Positions 50,483 to 60,555 are shown, counted from the first letter of the stretch. The stretch is 64,000 nucleotides of DNA from an uncultured Pirellulaceae bacterium (GCA_905480235.1 CAJQPP010000013.1:25599-89598); one strand, 5' to 3'. The notes: a model not told the origin generated them from the letters alone. Made by a program: numbers and translations.

Positions 50483-51157
50483 TTATTTCAGGCTAAGTGT
50501 TTTTAAGACACGCGCAGCCAAGTTTTCAGCCAGGTTGGATATTCTTCCCAGGACGCGTGTAACTCGCATCCATAGATGGAACTCTCCGGCGGTCATTGTC
50601 GTATCCAAAGCGTAGATCTTCTTAAGCAATTGTATTTGCACAAGGTCGCATTGATGCTCGGCAAACGCAGCGTCATGAGCCATGCGGCGGATCTTTTCGG
50701 CTTCGGCTCCACCAAATCCAGATTCAATTAACTCGTCCAGCTCGTCGATAATCTCTGCTACGATATGAAAGGCTTTAATGTTTAGTTCACGGAACGTGAC
50801 AAAGTCTTCCCGAAACTCATCGGGGAATGGTAATGGCTTCATTGTCAAAACGACGCAAACGTCCTCGGCGGTATCAGCAATGCTGTCCTGCAGAGAGAGA
50901 ATTTCAAGCACGTCGGAACGATCGATCGGCATGAAAAAGCGTCTTAGCAACCGGTTGCGAACATCGGTTTTGATCTGGTCCGCCTGATGTTCCAGCTGAG
51001 AAACTTCCGTAGCGAACATATCCAGCTTTTCAGGCTCGCCATCCTGTAGCGCGTCGAGGGCCTCGCACATTTTTTCAATGCACTTCCCAACTTGGCACAT
51101 GTGTTGTTGAATCTGACTGAAAGGCGACCGACCAAAAAGCTTGCCGATGGTGCTCAT
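50483..51157 (-). CDS. DUF47-family PhoU-like accessory protein
   Basis: A 224-residue helical protein of the DUF47 family (TIGR00153-like). The PhoU-like metal-binding pattern is visible: EVSQLEHQADQIKTDV, DVLEILSLQDSIADTAEDV and AAFAEHQCDLVQIQL. These proteins accompany Pit transporters and control phosphate flux. The gene starts the DUF47-Pit operon and diverges from phoR; the shared 138-bp promoter region contains the candidate Pho box at 51219-51235. Confidence 0.9.
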   Translation of the reverse strand: MSTIGKLFGRSPFSQIQQHMCQVGKCIEKMCEALDALQDGEPEKLDMFATEVSQLEHQADQIKTDVRNRLLRRFFMPIDRSDVLEILSLQDSIADTAEDVCVVLTMKPLPFPDEFREDFVTFRELNIKAFHIVAEIIDELDELIESGFGGAEAEKIRRMAHDAAFAEHQCDLVQIQLLKKIYALDTTMTAGEFHLWMRVTRVLGRISNLAENLAARVLKTLSLK

Positions 51158-51218
51158 GTCAGGTAAACCTCAGAAAATCGTGAAAGAGCAAAGCAGTGAT
51201 TACAGCGCGAAAGTCTAC

Positions 51219-51235
51219 TGTTAAGAAATTGTTAA
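51219..51235 (-). promoter_or_regulatory. Candidate Pho box of the DUF47-Pit/phoR divergent promoter
   Basis: On the minus strand the sequence reads TTAACA-ATTTC-TTAACA, two identical hexamers at an 11-bp period, 62 bp before the DUF47 start. On the plus strand, towards phoR, the same bases give TTAAGA and TTAATA at 51221 and 51232. The identical pair stands before pstS. PhoB/PhoP binding is inferred from this match. Confidence 0.7.
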
Positions 51236-51295
51236 TAAAAGTAGGCCGACCGCATTGGACTGGAAATGCCCTAGAAACCGGCAGAAACTAGCAAT

Positions 51296-53095
51296 ATGAG
51301 ATTTTCCAAAGCACTCCCCAATTTTCTGCTCGGCTATATCAGCCTTCATTTAGTGATTGCTGCCATATTTTTGTTCGTTTTGACAGGTTGGTTACGCGAT
51401 CAGCTGCTGGATCAAACCCGGCTGAGAATGCAGGATGTCAGCTACGGACTGCGCGAACACGTGAAAGCGTTACCGGCCGGAATGAACGACCCAGAGTTGC
51501 TAAAACATGTGCAAAACCTCGAATCGCGAGTGCAAGCGCGATTTACGATCGTGGATAGCGAGGGTCAGGTCCTCGTCGATTCCCGGACCGGATACAAGGA
51601 TATTGGTAATCACGGTTCGCGGCCTGAGATCATAGAAGCACGACAGAAGGGGATCGGGTTCCAGCAGCGGACCAGCGAAACGCTCAATTTGCCACTGCTC
51701 TATTTGGCGATTCCACTATATGAACCTGGTGAATCGATACCGAATCAACAGAATGGGTTTGTACGCGTAGCTTTCGAAGAACAAGCCGTGTTCGAGACCA
51801 TTCGCTCGCTACAGAAGTTCCTATGGATTTTCACGATCGGTTCTGGGGTGCTGGCTGCCGCTTTAATGTCACTGTTCGCATTTCGGGAGATGCAGCCGTT
51901 GCCAAAATTCGCGGAGGCAGCCAGAAACGTGGCGGCAGGTAAGTACGTCATGTTGCCGGGGCTAACCCGTCGAGAGGACGAATGGAAGTCCTTGGCGGAC
52001 GCGTTCGCCGTGATGCAGGCCGAGTTACGCCAACGAGAAACACGACTGCGAGAAAACAGCCAGCGCATCGAGGCTGTGCTCGGCAGTATGGTAGAAGGCG
52101 TTTTAGCGGTGGATAATCAGCAACGAGTTTTAGTGGCGAATCAGGCCGCATGCGAGATGTTGGATGTAGAGCCAGCGGACTTAACTCACAACTTATTGCA
52201 GGAGGTGGTCCGCATACCGGAACTAGGCCACGCCATCCAACATACGCTTTTAACCCACTCAGAGCGGCAAACGGAATTCGAAACACTATCGAATCCCAGG
52301 CGGATCTTGGAAATTCGCGTTGCACCGATGCCCGAACAAAGAGAATTTGGCGCAGCAGTCGTAATGCACGACGTGACGGATCTGCGGGCCCTTGAAAATA
52401 TGCGACGAGATTTTGTGGCAAATGTCTCCCACGAACTCAAGACACCTCTGGCATCGATTAAGGCTTACGCAGAGACACTGCGTCTGGGGGCCATTCACGA
52501 TCAAGAAAATAATTTAGATTTCGTAGAGCAAATAGAAGATCAGGCCGTGGTATTGGATCGGCAGATCGCTGACCTCTTGCTGTTGTCGGAATTAGAGTCT
52601 GGTAAGTCGACTTTTGAATGGACAGAAGTTGATTTGGCAGACATATTCCAAAAATGCCGAAAGCGGTTTCTGGTAGAGGCCGAACGCAGGGATTTGGAGA
52701 TCGCGATTGGTGTTCCCGAAAGGGGCTGCATCTTCGAAACGGACCGCGTTGCTTTGAGGTCGATCCTCGATAATTTGGTTAGTAATGCGATACGGTATGC
52801 CCAACCTTCGAGCGAAGTGAAAATCTCTGCAGTTGATTATCCCGAGAGAGTTCAAATCATGGTGACGGATCATGGGGTTGGTATCTCGGATGAGAACCAG
52901 GAACGGATCTTTGAACGATTTTACCGGGTGGACAAAGCACGCTCTCGAGACCTCGGCGGCACTGGATTGGGTCTGGCGATTGTTAAACATACCGTCAATG
53001 CCCTCGGCGGCACGATTGCCGTTGAAAGCAAACTCGGTCAAGGCACGACCTTTAGCGTGCGGCTACCGAGGAACTCAAACGCGGTCAAAGACTAG
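51296..53095 (+). CDS. phoR: PhoR-type phosphate-responsive sensor histidine kinase
   Basis: A 599-residue membrane kinase. Helix 1 (about residues 8-32) and helix 2 (about 163-187) flank an extracytoplasmic domain of 130 residues; HAMP follows, then a PAS domain (about 255-360, LGSMVEGVLAVDNQQRVLVA), HisKA with the phosphoacceptor His379 in FVANVSHELKTPLAS, and HATPase_c with NLVSNAIRYA, DHGVGI and GTGLGLAIVKH. It most likely phosphorylates PhoB (59078). It is read towards the pst genes, with 292 bp between, and shares its promoter region with the DUF47-Pit operon. Confidence 0.9.
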   Translation: MRFSKALPNFLLGYISLHLVIAAIFLFVLTGWLRDQLLDQTRLRMQDVSYGLREHVKALPAGMNDPELLKHVQNLESRVQARFTIVDSEGQVLVDSRTGYKDIGNHGSRPEIIEARQKGIGFQQRTSETLNLPLLYLAIPLYEPGESIPNQQNGFVRVAFEEQAVFETIRSLQKFLWIFTIGSGVLAAALMSLFAFREMQPLPKFAEAARNVAAGKYVMLPGLTRREDEWKSLADAFAVMQAELRQRETRLRENSQRIEAVLGSMVEGVLAVDNQQRVLVANQAACEMLDVEPADLTHNLLQEVVRIPELGHAIQHTLLTHSERQTEFETLSNPRRILEIRVAPMPEQREFGAAVVMHDVTDLRALENMRRDFVANVSHELKTPLASIKAYAETLRLGAIHDQENNLDFVEQIEDQAVVLDRQIADLLLLSELESGKSTFEWTEVDLADIFQKCRKRFLVEAERRDLEIAIGVPERGCIFETDRVALRSILDNLVSNAIRYAQPSSEVKISAVDYPERVQIMVTDHGVGISDENQERIFERFYRVDKARSRDLGGTGLGLAIVKHTVNALGGTIAVESKLGQGTTFSVRLPRNSNAVKD

Positions 53096-53257
53096 ACGGG
53101 CCAAACAGGCGGTAAAAAAACGGTAAGCCAGGGCACGCCTTTTCAGCCATTAAGAAAAGTTAATATTCGACATCTGTGTCGTTTCTTTTCGCTTTTACCG
53201 AATGCTAGGGACCGATCTGGCACCCTAACGAGTTCCTAGGATTTAAGAATTCATTTG

Positions 53258-53300
53258 TTAAAGAATTCTTAACAACATCTTAACAAAGCGATGGTATTTT
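53258..53300 (+). promoter_or_regulatory. Candidate Pho box and promoter of the pst operon
   Basis: Three hexamers start at exactly 11-bp steps: TTAAAG (53258), TTAACA (53269) and TTAACA (53280). A -10-like TATTTT follows at 53295-53300, 9 bp after the last hexamer, as in PhoB-activated promoters where the box replaces the -35. A weaker pair, TTAAGA (53150) and TTAATA (53160), lies further upstream at a 10-bp step. Confidence 0.72.
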
Positions 53301-53387
53301 CCCGCCTAAGACGCTGGTGACAACGTCTACCCAGTCAATGCAAAGAAAGCATTGAATTCTTTAGACGCCTTTCTTTTGAGACAATAA

Positions 53388-54404
53388 ATGAAGACTCAAC
53401 ACCTCGTTTTGTGGTCAACCGGGTTGGCTTTGGTAGTATCCGCCAGTTCGTTGCAAGCACAAGACTTCTCCAAATTGCGGGGCACCGTGGTGATCGATGG
53501 TTCCAGCACCGTTGCCCCGATTTCTACGGAAGCAGCCAGCATGTTTTCCGAAATCAGTCCGAACGTTTCGGTACCCGTAGGGGTTTCCGGAACAGGTGGC
53601 GGTTTCAAGAGATTCACCAAGGGTGAAACGGACATTTCAGATGCCTCGCGGCCGATCAAATGGAAAGAGTTTCAGCAATGTAAGGAAAACCAGGTTGAGT
53701 TCATCGAAATCCCCGTTGCCTACGACGGTTTGACGATCATTACCAGTCGGGAAAACGATTTCGTCGATACTTTGACGGTTGATCAGCTGAAACAAATTTT
53801 CCGTGGCGATACGATGGCAAAAAAATGGAGCGATGTAGATGCTTCCTGGCCGGATATGGAGATCAAAATTTTCGCACCGGGCACCGATTCCGGAACCTTC
53901 GATTACTTCAAAGAAATCATGGTGGGAAAAGAAAAGACCACCATCCGCGGTGACATGTCGGTCAGTGAGGACGACAACCATATTGTCACAGGTGTGGCCA
54001 ACACCAAGAACGCGATTGGTTTCTTGGGCGCTGCTTATTACTTTGAAAATACGGACAAGCTGAAGTGTGTCAAAATTGTGAATCCCGAAGGTGTAGCCGT
54101 TGAGCCGACACCCGAGAGTATTGAATCCGGTGAATATGCTCCATTTTCTCGTCCGCTATTTATTTACATAAACCGGAAAAGTGCCAAGCGTCCCGAAGTA
54201 AAAGTATTTGTTAAGTACTACCTCGAGAATGCCGCCGAAATGGCAGAAGCCGTCGGTTACGTTGGCTTGCCAGACGACATCTACGATACAGCCATCATGC
54301 ATTTTGACGAAGGTATCAGCGGCACTCACTTCTGGAAGGCCGATGGAGAAAAAGCGGAAGGTGCGCTGAGCGATATCTACACTGAAAAAAACTTGGTTCG
54401 TTAG
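53388..54404 (+). CDS. pstS: Phosphate ABC transporter substrate-binding protein PstS
   Basis: A 338-residue periplasmic binding protein with a signal peptide ([20 protein letters not shown]). The phosphate-binding segments are clear: [39 protein letters not shown] followed by [16 protein letters not shown] and [12 protein letters not shown]. It delivers phosphate to PstCA. It is the first pst gene, 103 bp after the last Pho-box hexamer. Confidence 0.95.
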   Translation: MKTQHLVLWSTGLALVVSASSLQAQDFSKLRGTVVIDGSSTVAPISTEAASMFSEISPNVSVPVGVSGTGGGFKRFTKGETDISDASRPIKWKEFQQCKENQVEFIEIPVAYDGLTIITSRENDFVDTLTVDQLKQIFRGDTMAKKWSDVDASWPDMEIKIFAPGTDSGTFDYFKEIMVGKEKTTIRGDMSVSEDDNHIVTGVANTKNAIGFLGAAYYFENTDKLKCVKIVNPEGVAVEPTPESIESGEYAPFSRPLFIYINRKSAKRPEVKVFVKYYLENAAEMAEAVGYVGLPDDIYDTAIMHFDEGISGTHFWKADGEKAEGALSDIYTEKNLVR

Positions 54405-54498
54405 ACCGTATTAAGACCTTTCACATTGAGTGGCTTGTGGATGGCAGAGTGGCCACCAAGTCGCCACTGTAAGATACCCAAACATGGAGTGAATTCGA

Positions 54499-55449
54499 TT
54501 GAGCGAAACGACACAACTACCTAAAGCTCTGATGAAGCGCAAGCTGAAGCCATTGAAATGGGTGCGTGCTCGTGAATGGGTGATTAAGAGCGGGTTGTTG
54601 AGTGCGACGCTTTTTTCCATTGTTATAACGGTGTCGATTGTCTGTTTGCTATTTAGCGAAACGGTCAGGTTCTTTCAGTTTGATCGAGTCAGTGTGGGAG
54701 ATTTTCTCACGGGAACAACCTGGTCACCCACGCTCGGTGCCGGTGGGCAATTTGGTATTTGGCCGTTGGTGTGTGGGACATTGTTAATTGCCGGTATTGC
54801 CATGATCGTGGCGCTGCCGTTGGGGCTGATCACGGCGATTTTTTTAAGTGAGTACGCGCCGCGGAAATTGCGGAATGTGTTAAAGCCGGTTCTTGAAGTC
54901 CTGGCAGGTGTGCCAACGGTGGTTTACGGCTTTTTTGCGCTAACGTTTATTACGCCATTTTTACAGAACACTTTCGGCATTCAATTAGAGTATTTTAATG
55001 CCTTGAGTGCGGGAATTGCCGTCGGCATCCTTTGTATCCCCACCGTCAGTTCCTTATCCGAAGATGCACTACAAGCGGTACCACGTCGGTTGCGGGAAGC
55101 CGCCTACGGGCTGGGCGGTACTAAATTTGACGTCGCCACCAAGGTCGTTGTGCCGGCCGCGTTGTCGGGTATTATCTCGGCATTTTTACTGGCAATCGCC
55201 CGCGCCGTGGGTGAGACGATGATTGTCTCTATCGCAGCGGGCGCGACACCACGTTTGACACTGGATCCGCGCGTCGAAATACAAACGATGACCGGATACA
55301 TCACCAACACAGCCAAAGGCGACGTATCCAATTTTGGCATCGAGTACTTTTCCATCTATGCAGTGGCATTTGCCCTGTTCGTGATGACCCTCATTGTCAC
55401 TTTGGTGGGGAATTTGATTCGATTAAAATTTCAGGAGGCGTACGAATGA
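54499..55449 (+). CDS. pstC: Phosphate ABC transporter permease PstC
   Basis: A 316-residue permease with six helices and the EAA loop EDALQAVPRRLREAAYGLGG. SEYAPRKLRNVLKPVLEVLA and GVPTVVYGFFAL are conserved in PstC. The start is TTG at 54499, with GGAG about 10 nt upstream; an internal ATG at 54532 is possible. Its end overlaps the pstA start by 4 nt (ATGA). Confidence 0.92.
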   Translation: MSETTQLPKALMKRKLKPLKWVRAREWVIKSGLLSATLFSIVITVSIVCLLFSETVRFFQFDRVSVGDFLTGTTWSPTLGAGGQFGIWPLVCGTLLIAGIAMIVALPLGLITAIFLSEYAPRKLRNVLKPVLEVLAGVPTVVYGFFALTFITPFLQNTFGIQLEYFNALSAGIAVGILCIPTVSSLSEDALQAVPRRLREAAYGLGGTKFDVATKVVVPAALSGIISAFLLAIARAVGETMIVSIAAGATPRLTLDPRVEIQTMTGYITNTAKGDVSNFGIEYFSIYAVAFALFVMTLIVTLVGNLIRLKFQEAYE

Positions 55450-57461
55450 ATGCCCGGCCTGATTTTGGCAAATTTGAGATCACATCGATTAAGGCCCGGA
55501 AGCGTTGGAGCAATGCCTTTCTTTTTCTGTGCGCAGTGACGTCCACGTTTTCGATCGTGATTTTGGTGGTTTTGATTTCCACAATCGTGATTTCCGCAAT
55601 GCCCGTTTTCGGCCCTCACAGCGATCGATTGGAGTCCTCCAGCCGGATCATATTTTCACAAGCCTCAGCAGGCAGCGAACGAGATTCTTTAGGCGAGGGC
55701 GACCTCGTTCAGGGGATCTTCCGGCCCGAAAAGCTCGTCCGGGGTGGCCTCGGTAAAGTGAATGACCAGTCGCTATGGTCGGAACAGGAGCCGACAGAAA
55801 CGGGAGTTAAAATCGGCTTTTATGCGTTTGAAATTTCTGGGGCATCCAAAGAAATAATCCGCACGATGGGCAATGCGAAGGGCCCGCAGAGTATCGAGTC
55901 GTTGCTGGAGCGGTTGGGCGTTCCCATGCCTGAGGAAGCAGCGAATGCCGGTTTGGTGGTGCTAGAGAGCGCAACGGGCCAAGTAAATTTCGCTGAAATA
56001 GAAACAGATGGGCCGCTTGTAAACGAAAAACTTATCAAGCAATTTTCCTCGGTCAATGATTGGACCGTAACGTTGCTGGCGGGTGTTGTATCGGCAAACG
56101 ACTTCGCTGAAATCCGATTTCAAAAATCGAATTTAGGTGAGCTGTCGAAGATCCGGAAAACGCGTACTCGCAAGCGTGCCGGTCAAATGAAGTTGCAGAT
56201 GTCGATATTGGCAGAAGCGGGCCATGAAAATGGTCACTACGCGGACATGAAACTTCGTCGATACACGGACGACCAAATTACAAAAAGCCAATTGAAAGTG
56301 GACTCGGCAGAGCTCAAGGGAATAAGCCGACGAAATAGAAAGGGCTTCGATTTAGGTGGCAGTTTCGACGTCGAATGGCGGTCACAGCCAGAGTCACATG
56401 CATCGACGTTGGAGCACGTGGCGCACTTCCTCACAGCTAAACCCAACAGTAGCGACCCCGCAACGGCCGGTATAGGTCCGGCATTATGGGGTTCGGTTTG
56501 GGTCTGTACTTTTTGTGCGCTGTTCGCACTTCCTTTGGGAATCGGCACAGCAATTTTTTTGGAGGAGTTCAAACCCACCAATCGATTTTTGTTGTTTTTG
56601 CAAAACCTTGTGCAGTTGAATATCACTAATTTGGCCGGCGTGCCGTCCATTGTTTATGGCATTTTGGGCCTCACGGCTTTTGCCACGATGTTTGGCGTTT
56701 TTGGGAGTGATAAAGAACCAATCTTTCGGTTTGGTGGCGAATACTATTACCAATACCTGTCGGAGGGCATGAGTCCGTTTCTGGTACCGGTGTCGGATCC
56801 GAGTACTCCACCGGAGCTGATCCCGGGGATCCGGGCTGAGGACGGAGATCACCAACCGATTACGTTAAATGTAATCGGTCCATCGGATCCATTGCCCGAC
56901 GATGAAACATTGTTGCAATGGACTGTTCGCAGCGATTCCGAAGGCGGAATGCATCCGGAAAAACCATGGTATTACTTTCAGGTGCCTTTCGGGCGAGGGG
57001 TTTTAGCAGCCTCCCTGACGTTAATGCTTGTGATATTGCCGGTGATAATTATCGCCTCACAGGAGGCGATCAAAGCTGTGCCGTCTTCCCTTCGCGAAGG
57101 TGCTATGGGGCTCGGTTCAACGCGTTGGCAGGTGGTCAGAAATGTGACACTACCAGCGGCGATTCCCGGAATAATGACCGGCGCGATTTTATCCGTCAGT
57201 CGAGCCATCGGTGAGGCCGCTCCGTTGGTTGTATTGTGTGGTGTCGTCTACATCGCCAGGGCGCCCGAGCATCTGATGGATTTTATTTCCGTATTGCCGA
57301 TTCAGATCTTTTACTTGACTGGCCAGCCGATTAGTGAAGAGGGGCAAGTCAATTTTCAAAATGTGGCAGCCGCAGCCAGCCTGGTTTTGCTGGTGGTTTT
57401 ATTGTCTTTCAACACGGTTGCCATTGTCTTGCGACAAATGACCACCAAACCCCTTTCGTAA
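55446..57461 (+). CDS. pstA: Phosphate ABC transporter permease PstA, enlarged
   Basis: A 671-residue PstA, more than twice the usual 280-300. The permease core is complete (GPALWGSVWVCTFCALFALP, NLAGVPSIVYGILGL, the EAA loop QEAIKAVPSSLREGAMGLGS, and the last helix VLLSFNTVAIVL). Two insertions explain the length: about 270 residues after helix 1 (60-330) and about 90 residues (424-515) between helices of the core. Both should face the periplasm by the positive-inside reading, not proven. It overlaps pstC by 4 nt, so translation is coupled. Confidence 0.9.
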   Translation: MNARPDFGKFEITSIKARKRWSNAFLFLCAVTSTFSIVILVVLISTIVISAMPVFGPHSDRLESSSRIIFSQASAGSERDSLGEGDLVQGIFRPEKLVRGGLGKVNDQSLWSEQEPTETGVKIGFYAFEISGASKEIIRTMGNAKGPQSIESLLERLGVPMPEEAANAGLVVLESATGQVNFAEIETDGPLVNEKLIKQFSSVNDWTVTLLAGVVSANDFAEIRFQKSNLGELSKIRKTRTRKRAGQMKLQMSILAEAGHENGHYADMKLRRYTDDQITKSQLKVDSAELKGISRRNRKGFDLGGSFDVEWRSQPESHASTLEHVAHFLTAKPNSSDPATAGIGPALWGSVWVCTFCALFALPLGIGTAIFLEEFKPTNRFLLFLQNLVQLNITNLAGVPSIVYGILGLTAFATMFGVFGSDKEPIFRFGGEYYYQYLSEGMSPFLVPVSDPSTPPELIPGIRAEDGDHQPITLNVIGPSDPLPDDETLLQWTVRSDSEGGMHPEKPWYYFQVPFGRGVLAASLTLMLVILPVIIIASQEAIKAVPSSLREGAMGLGSTRWQVVRNVTLPAAIPGIMTGAILSVSRAIGEAAPLVVLCGVVYIARAPEHLMDFISVLPIQIFYLTGQPISEEGQVNFQNVAAAASLVLLVVLLSFNTVAIVLRQMTTKPLS

Positions 57462-57485
57462 CTAGTTAGATTTTGGATTGAAACG

Positions 57486-58343
57486 TTGTCCAATCAAAAC
57501 GGTCCTAAACCAATGATTCAAGCTTTAGCAGCCCGACCTAAAAAAACGGTTAATGATAAAGTCATTACGCCTACGCCACAGTCGAATAAAACCATGATGA
57601 CGATAGGGAACTTATCGGCATGGTATGGAGATTTTCAGGCACTCCACGACATTTCGCTCAACATTGCCGAGAACCAGGTCACCGCGTTCATTGGTCCTAG
57701 CGGGTGCGGAAAGAGCACCCTGCTTAAATGGTGCAACCGGATGAACGACGTAATTCCTGGGGCGGTCGCCAAGGGAACGCTAAAATTACCGGATCTGAAT
57801 ATTCTCTCTTCGGGAACGGATGTCGTCGCGTTGCGTCGAAGAATTGGGATTGTTTTTCAAAAACCCAACCCATTCCCAAAATCTATTTACGATAATATTG
57901 CTTTCGGTCCGAAGCTGCATTTCAAGAACTTAAAGCGCAACGACCTCGATGAACTGGTGGAGTGGTCATTGCGAAAAGCCGCGGTGTGGGACGAAGTGAA
58001 AGATCGACTGCGGCAATCAGCGCTCGGTTTGAGCGGTGGTCAGCAACAGCGGTTGTGCATTGCTCGTGCCATCGCCGTGGGGCCCCAAATCCTGCTGATG
58101 GATGAACCCTGTAGTGCGTTAGATCCAGCCTCCACGGCCCGCATCGAAGAATTGATATTCGAGTTACGAGAACAGTACACCATCGTGATTGTGACACACA
58201 ACATGCAGCAAGCGGCACGGGTTAGCGACCAGACGGCTTTCTTTTTCGAAGGCCGAGTCGTGGAAGAAGGTGCGACGCAAAAGTTGTTCACCAATCCCGA
58301 TCAAAAACAGACCGAGGACTACGTAACCGGCAAGTTCGGTTAG
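57486..58343 (+). CDS. pstB: Phosphate ABC transporter ATP-binding protein PstB
   Basis: About 285 residues. Walker [34 protein letters not shown] (the PstB Q-loop), signature [15 protein letters not shown] and Walker [13 protein letters not shown] are intact. It powers PstCA. The start is uncertain: TTG at 57486, ATG at 57513 or a later ATG at 57594 just before [14 protein letters not shown] all fit, and none has a strong ribosome-binding site. It lies 24 nt after pstA. Confidence 0.94.
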   Translation: MSNQNGPKPMIQALAARPKKTVNDKVITPTPQSNKTMMTIGNLSAWYGDFQALHDISLNIAENQVTAFIGPSGCGKSTLLKWCNRMNDVIPGAVAKGTLKLPDLNILSSGTDVVALRRRIGIVFQKPNPFPKSIYDNIAFGPKLHFKNLKRNDLDELVEWSLRKAAVWDEVKDRLRQSALGLSGGQQQRLCIARAIAVGPQILLMDEPCSALDPASTARIEELIFELREQYTIVIVTHNMQQAARVSDQTAFFFEGRVVEEGATQKLFTNPDQKQTEDYVTGKFG

Positions 58344-58358
58344 CAGATAGACAGAACC

Positions 58359-59063
58359 ATGCATTTACAACGTGACATCGACGGGATCCATCAACGGCTG
58401 CTGCAAATGAGTGGCACGGTAGAGCGAATGATCGATAAAGCCACCCGGGCTTTGATTAATCGCACCCCCGAATTAGCCATAGAAGTGATACAAAGCGATG
58501 ATGAGGTCAACCGAACGGAAGTTGAAATTGAGGAGGAGTGCCTCAAAATACTGGCTCTTCATCAACCGGTTGCAGGTGACTTGAGGCGTATTTCGACCTT
58601 GATTAAAGTGAATGCATCGCTGGAGCGAATTGCTGATTTAGCATGCAATATCGCTGAACGATCGCAGCAAATGCAAGAACATCTTTATTTCCCAAGCCCC
58701 AGCGGCATGGAAAAAATGGTGGGGCTGGCAACCGAAATGGTGCGTATGTCACTCGACGCTTTTGTCCGTGCTGATTCCGGGCTAGCTGCCCAGGTCATCC
58801 GCACCGATCACCGCCTAGACGAGCTGAATCGAATCGTTATCGACGAATTACTGGGCCTTATGAAAGAAGATGCCAGTCTGGTAGAACCCGCCCTGCATTG
58901 CTTTTCGGCCACCCGACACATTGAACGCATCGGCGACCACGCCGAGAATATCGCCGAAGATGTAATTTATCTTGTCGATGGCGATATTATACGCCACAAA
59001 CATAGTGACTTAAAAGTGGAATCGGTCGAGACGATGATCCGTGACCTAGACGGTTTGGAGTAA
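58359..59063 (+). CDS. phoU: Phosphate signalling protein PhoU
   Basis: A 234-residue protein made of two PhoU three-helix repeats. Both metal-binding patterns are visible: INRTPELAIEVIQSDDEVNR and ADSGLAAQVIRTDHRLDELN, plus HQPVAGDLRRISTLIKVNAS and ATRHIERIGDHAENIAED. PhoU keeps PhoR-PhoB signalling low in high phosphate and controls Pst activity. It follows pstB by 15 nt and precedes phoB by 14 nt. Confidence 0.95.
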   Translation: MHLQRDIDGIHQRLLQMSGTVERMIDKATRALINRTPELAIEVIQSDDEVNRTEVEIEEECLKILALHQPVAGDLRRISTLIKVNASLERIADLACNIAERSQQMQEHLYFPSPSGMEKMVGLATEMVRMSLDAFVRADSGLAAQVIRTDHRLDELNRIVIDELLGLMKEDASLVEPALHCFSATRHIERIGDHAENIAEDVIYLVDGDIIRHKHSDLKVESVETMIRDLDGLE

Positions 59064-59077
59064 TTGGAAACACTAAA

Positions 59078-59797
59078 ATGACGAAAACCAAAGTGCTTGT
59101 GGTTGAAGACGATCAGTCTTTGGCCAAAGTATTGGCATATAATTTGACGCAAGCCGGGTATGAAGTTCGCTCCGCATACGACGGTCAAGATGCGCTGACC
59201 CAAGCTCGACTGCAATTACCCGACGTGGTTGTGCTCGATGTCATGATCCCAATCGTCGATGGTCTGGAAGTTTGTCGGCGCTTGAGAGCCAACGAAGACA
59301 CCTCGAAAATAGCGATTGTCATGCTCACGGCCAAAGGCGAAGAAACCGATCAGTTAATCGGTTTTTCAGTTGGCGCGGATGACTACGTAACGAAACCATT
59401 CAGCGTGAAGATTCTATTGCAGCGAATCAAAGCCATCGATCGTCGACGAAAGAGTGAAGATGGACAAACCAATTCCGTTAATCGAGGCGGAATCACGGTC
59501 GATCGGTTGAAGTTTCGCGCTATGGTGGGCGACCGTATTTTGGATTTGACGCCCAGCGAATTCCGCTTGCTCGACACATTGATTCGCCAACCCGGCCGGG
59601 CTTTTGACCGCAGTGAACTGATCGATGCGGCACTGGGCGCCAATACAATCGTGTTGGAACGAACCATCGACGTTCATATTCGTTCGCTGCGAAAAAAGTT
59701 AGGCAATTCGATTGCGATGAAAATTGAAACCGTCCGCGGCATAGGATACCGGTTCACCGAGCGGGCAGTCGGTAGCCCCAGCGAATCGACCGCTTGA
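59078..59797 (+). CDS. phoB: PhoB-type response regulator
   Basis: A 239-residue OmpR/PhoB regulator. The receiver has EDD at residues 10-12, the phosphoacceptor Asp54 in VVVLDVMIPIVDG, and the switch KPF in DDYVTKPFSVKIL; the C-terminal winged helix has LDLTPSEFRLLDTLIRQPGR and ERTIDVHIRSLRKKLG, close to the PhoB recognition helix. It should bind the TTAACA repeats before pstS and DUF47-Pit. Its kinase phoR is separated by the pst genes. Confidence 0.93.
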   Translation: MTKTKVLVVEDDQSLAKVLAYNLTQAGYEVRSAYDGQDALTQARLQLPDVVVLDVMIPIVDGLEVCRRLRANEDTSKIAIVMLTAKGEETDQLIGFSVGADDYVTKPFSVKILLQRIKAIDRRRKSEDGQTNSVNRGGITVDRLKFRAMVGDRILDLTPSEFRLLDTLIRQPGRAFDRSELIDAALGANTIVLERTIDVHIRSLRKKLGNSIAMKIETVRGIGYRFTERAVGSPSESTA

Positions 59798-59976
59798 ACA
59801 CGAAACCAGCCTTTTGAGCTTGCTAGGGTTTGATCCCCTGCGTGATAGCACCCATGGGCTAGTACTCCATAAAATCATGTAGCCCTGTATGGCTGCGCTT
59901 GGTAGTCTCCGCTCTTCCTACCCCGTACTTTGGCGAATCCACAACGCCTACGCCCCCGGACCAAGAGGATTGACAG

Positions 59977-60555
59977 ATGAGCCGTAACACCAAGAGAACA
60001 TGCTGGTTGGGATTGGTGATTCTAGTTGCTGGGTGTAATGCGAAACCGGAAGAAGCCAAAATGCCCGACGAGGTCGAGACGTCGGCCCAAGCATTAATTG
60101 CGGTGATTGACTTAAACGTTGTCGCCCAGGAAATTGGAGCTCAAGAGAAAATTGATCGCTCTTTGACAGACAAAAAGGCCGAACTGGCCAATCGCGTGAC
60201 AGACTATGAAACGAACTTCCGCGGCGAATCTTCGGGACAAGAAGATGCGATTAAGCGCCAGGCTCAGCTGGCTCAAACCCAGCTATTGGCTCACCACGCC
60301 CAGTTAAAACAGCAGTTGTTGGCGCAAATTCGGCCAGTGGCTTACCTAGCGGCTCAAGAAAGAGGGATGGAAATCGTTCTGACAGCGGCACAGGTTTATG
60401 CGGCTGGCCCGAATGTGGATATTACTCAGGATGTGGTAAAGCGTATCCAAAGGATGAATCAGTTGGGTGACGAAGAAAAGTCTGTAGACCTGAAGGAATC
60501 TCCTGTTCGCGTCGCCGAACTGCCCAGCGGGGGTGGAGACTTCCAACCTCAGTAA
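59977..60555 (+). CDS. OmpH-like periplasmic lipoprotein
   Basis: A 192-residue protein with a lipoprotein signal peptide; the lipobox is LVAG-C with Cys20. The mature part starts AKPEEAKMPDEVETS and shows the OmpH order: an initial strand LIAVIDLNVVAQEIG, a long Gln/Ala/Glu-rich coiled coil (about residues 55-120) and a second strand region GMEIVLTAAQ. It is probably a membrane-anchored Skp-like chaperone or cell-envelope spacer. It is the second OmpH-type gene in the window; the one at 26993 is soluble. Confidence 0.75.
   Translation: MSRNTKRTCWLGLVILVAGCNAKPEEAKMPDEVETSAQALIAVIDLNVVAQEIGAQEKIDRSLTDKKAELANRVTDYETNFRGESSGQEDAIKRQAQLAQTQLLAHHAQLKQQLLAQIRPVAYLAAQERGMEIVLTAAQVYAAGPNVDITQDVVKRIQRMNQLGDEEKSVDLKESPVRVAELPSGGGDFQPQ

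Noticed and set aside
59856..59885. Inverted repeat GGGCTA...TAGCCC downstream of phoB.
   Set aside because: The stem is only 6 bp with an 18-nt loop and no T-run follows, so it is not a convincing terminator.
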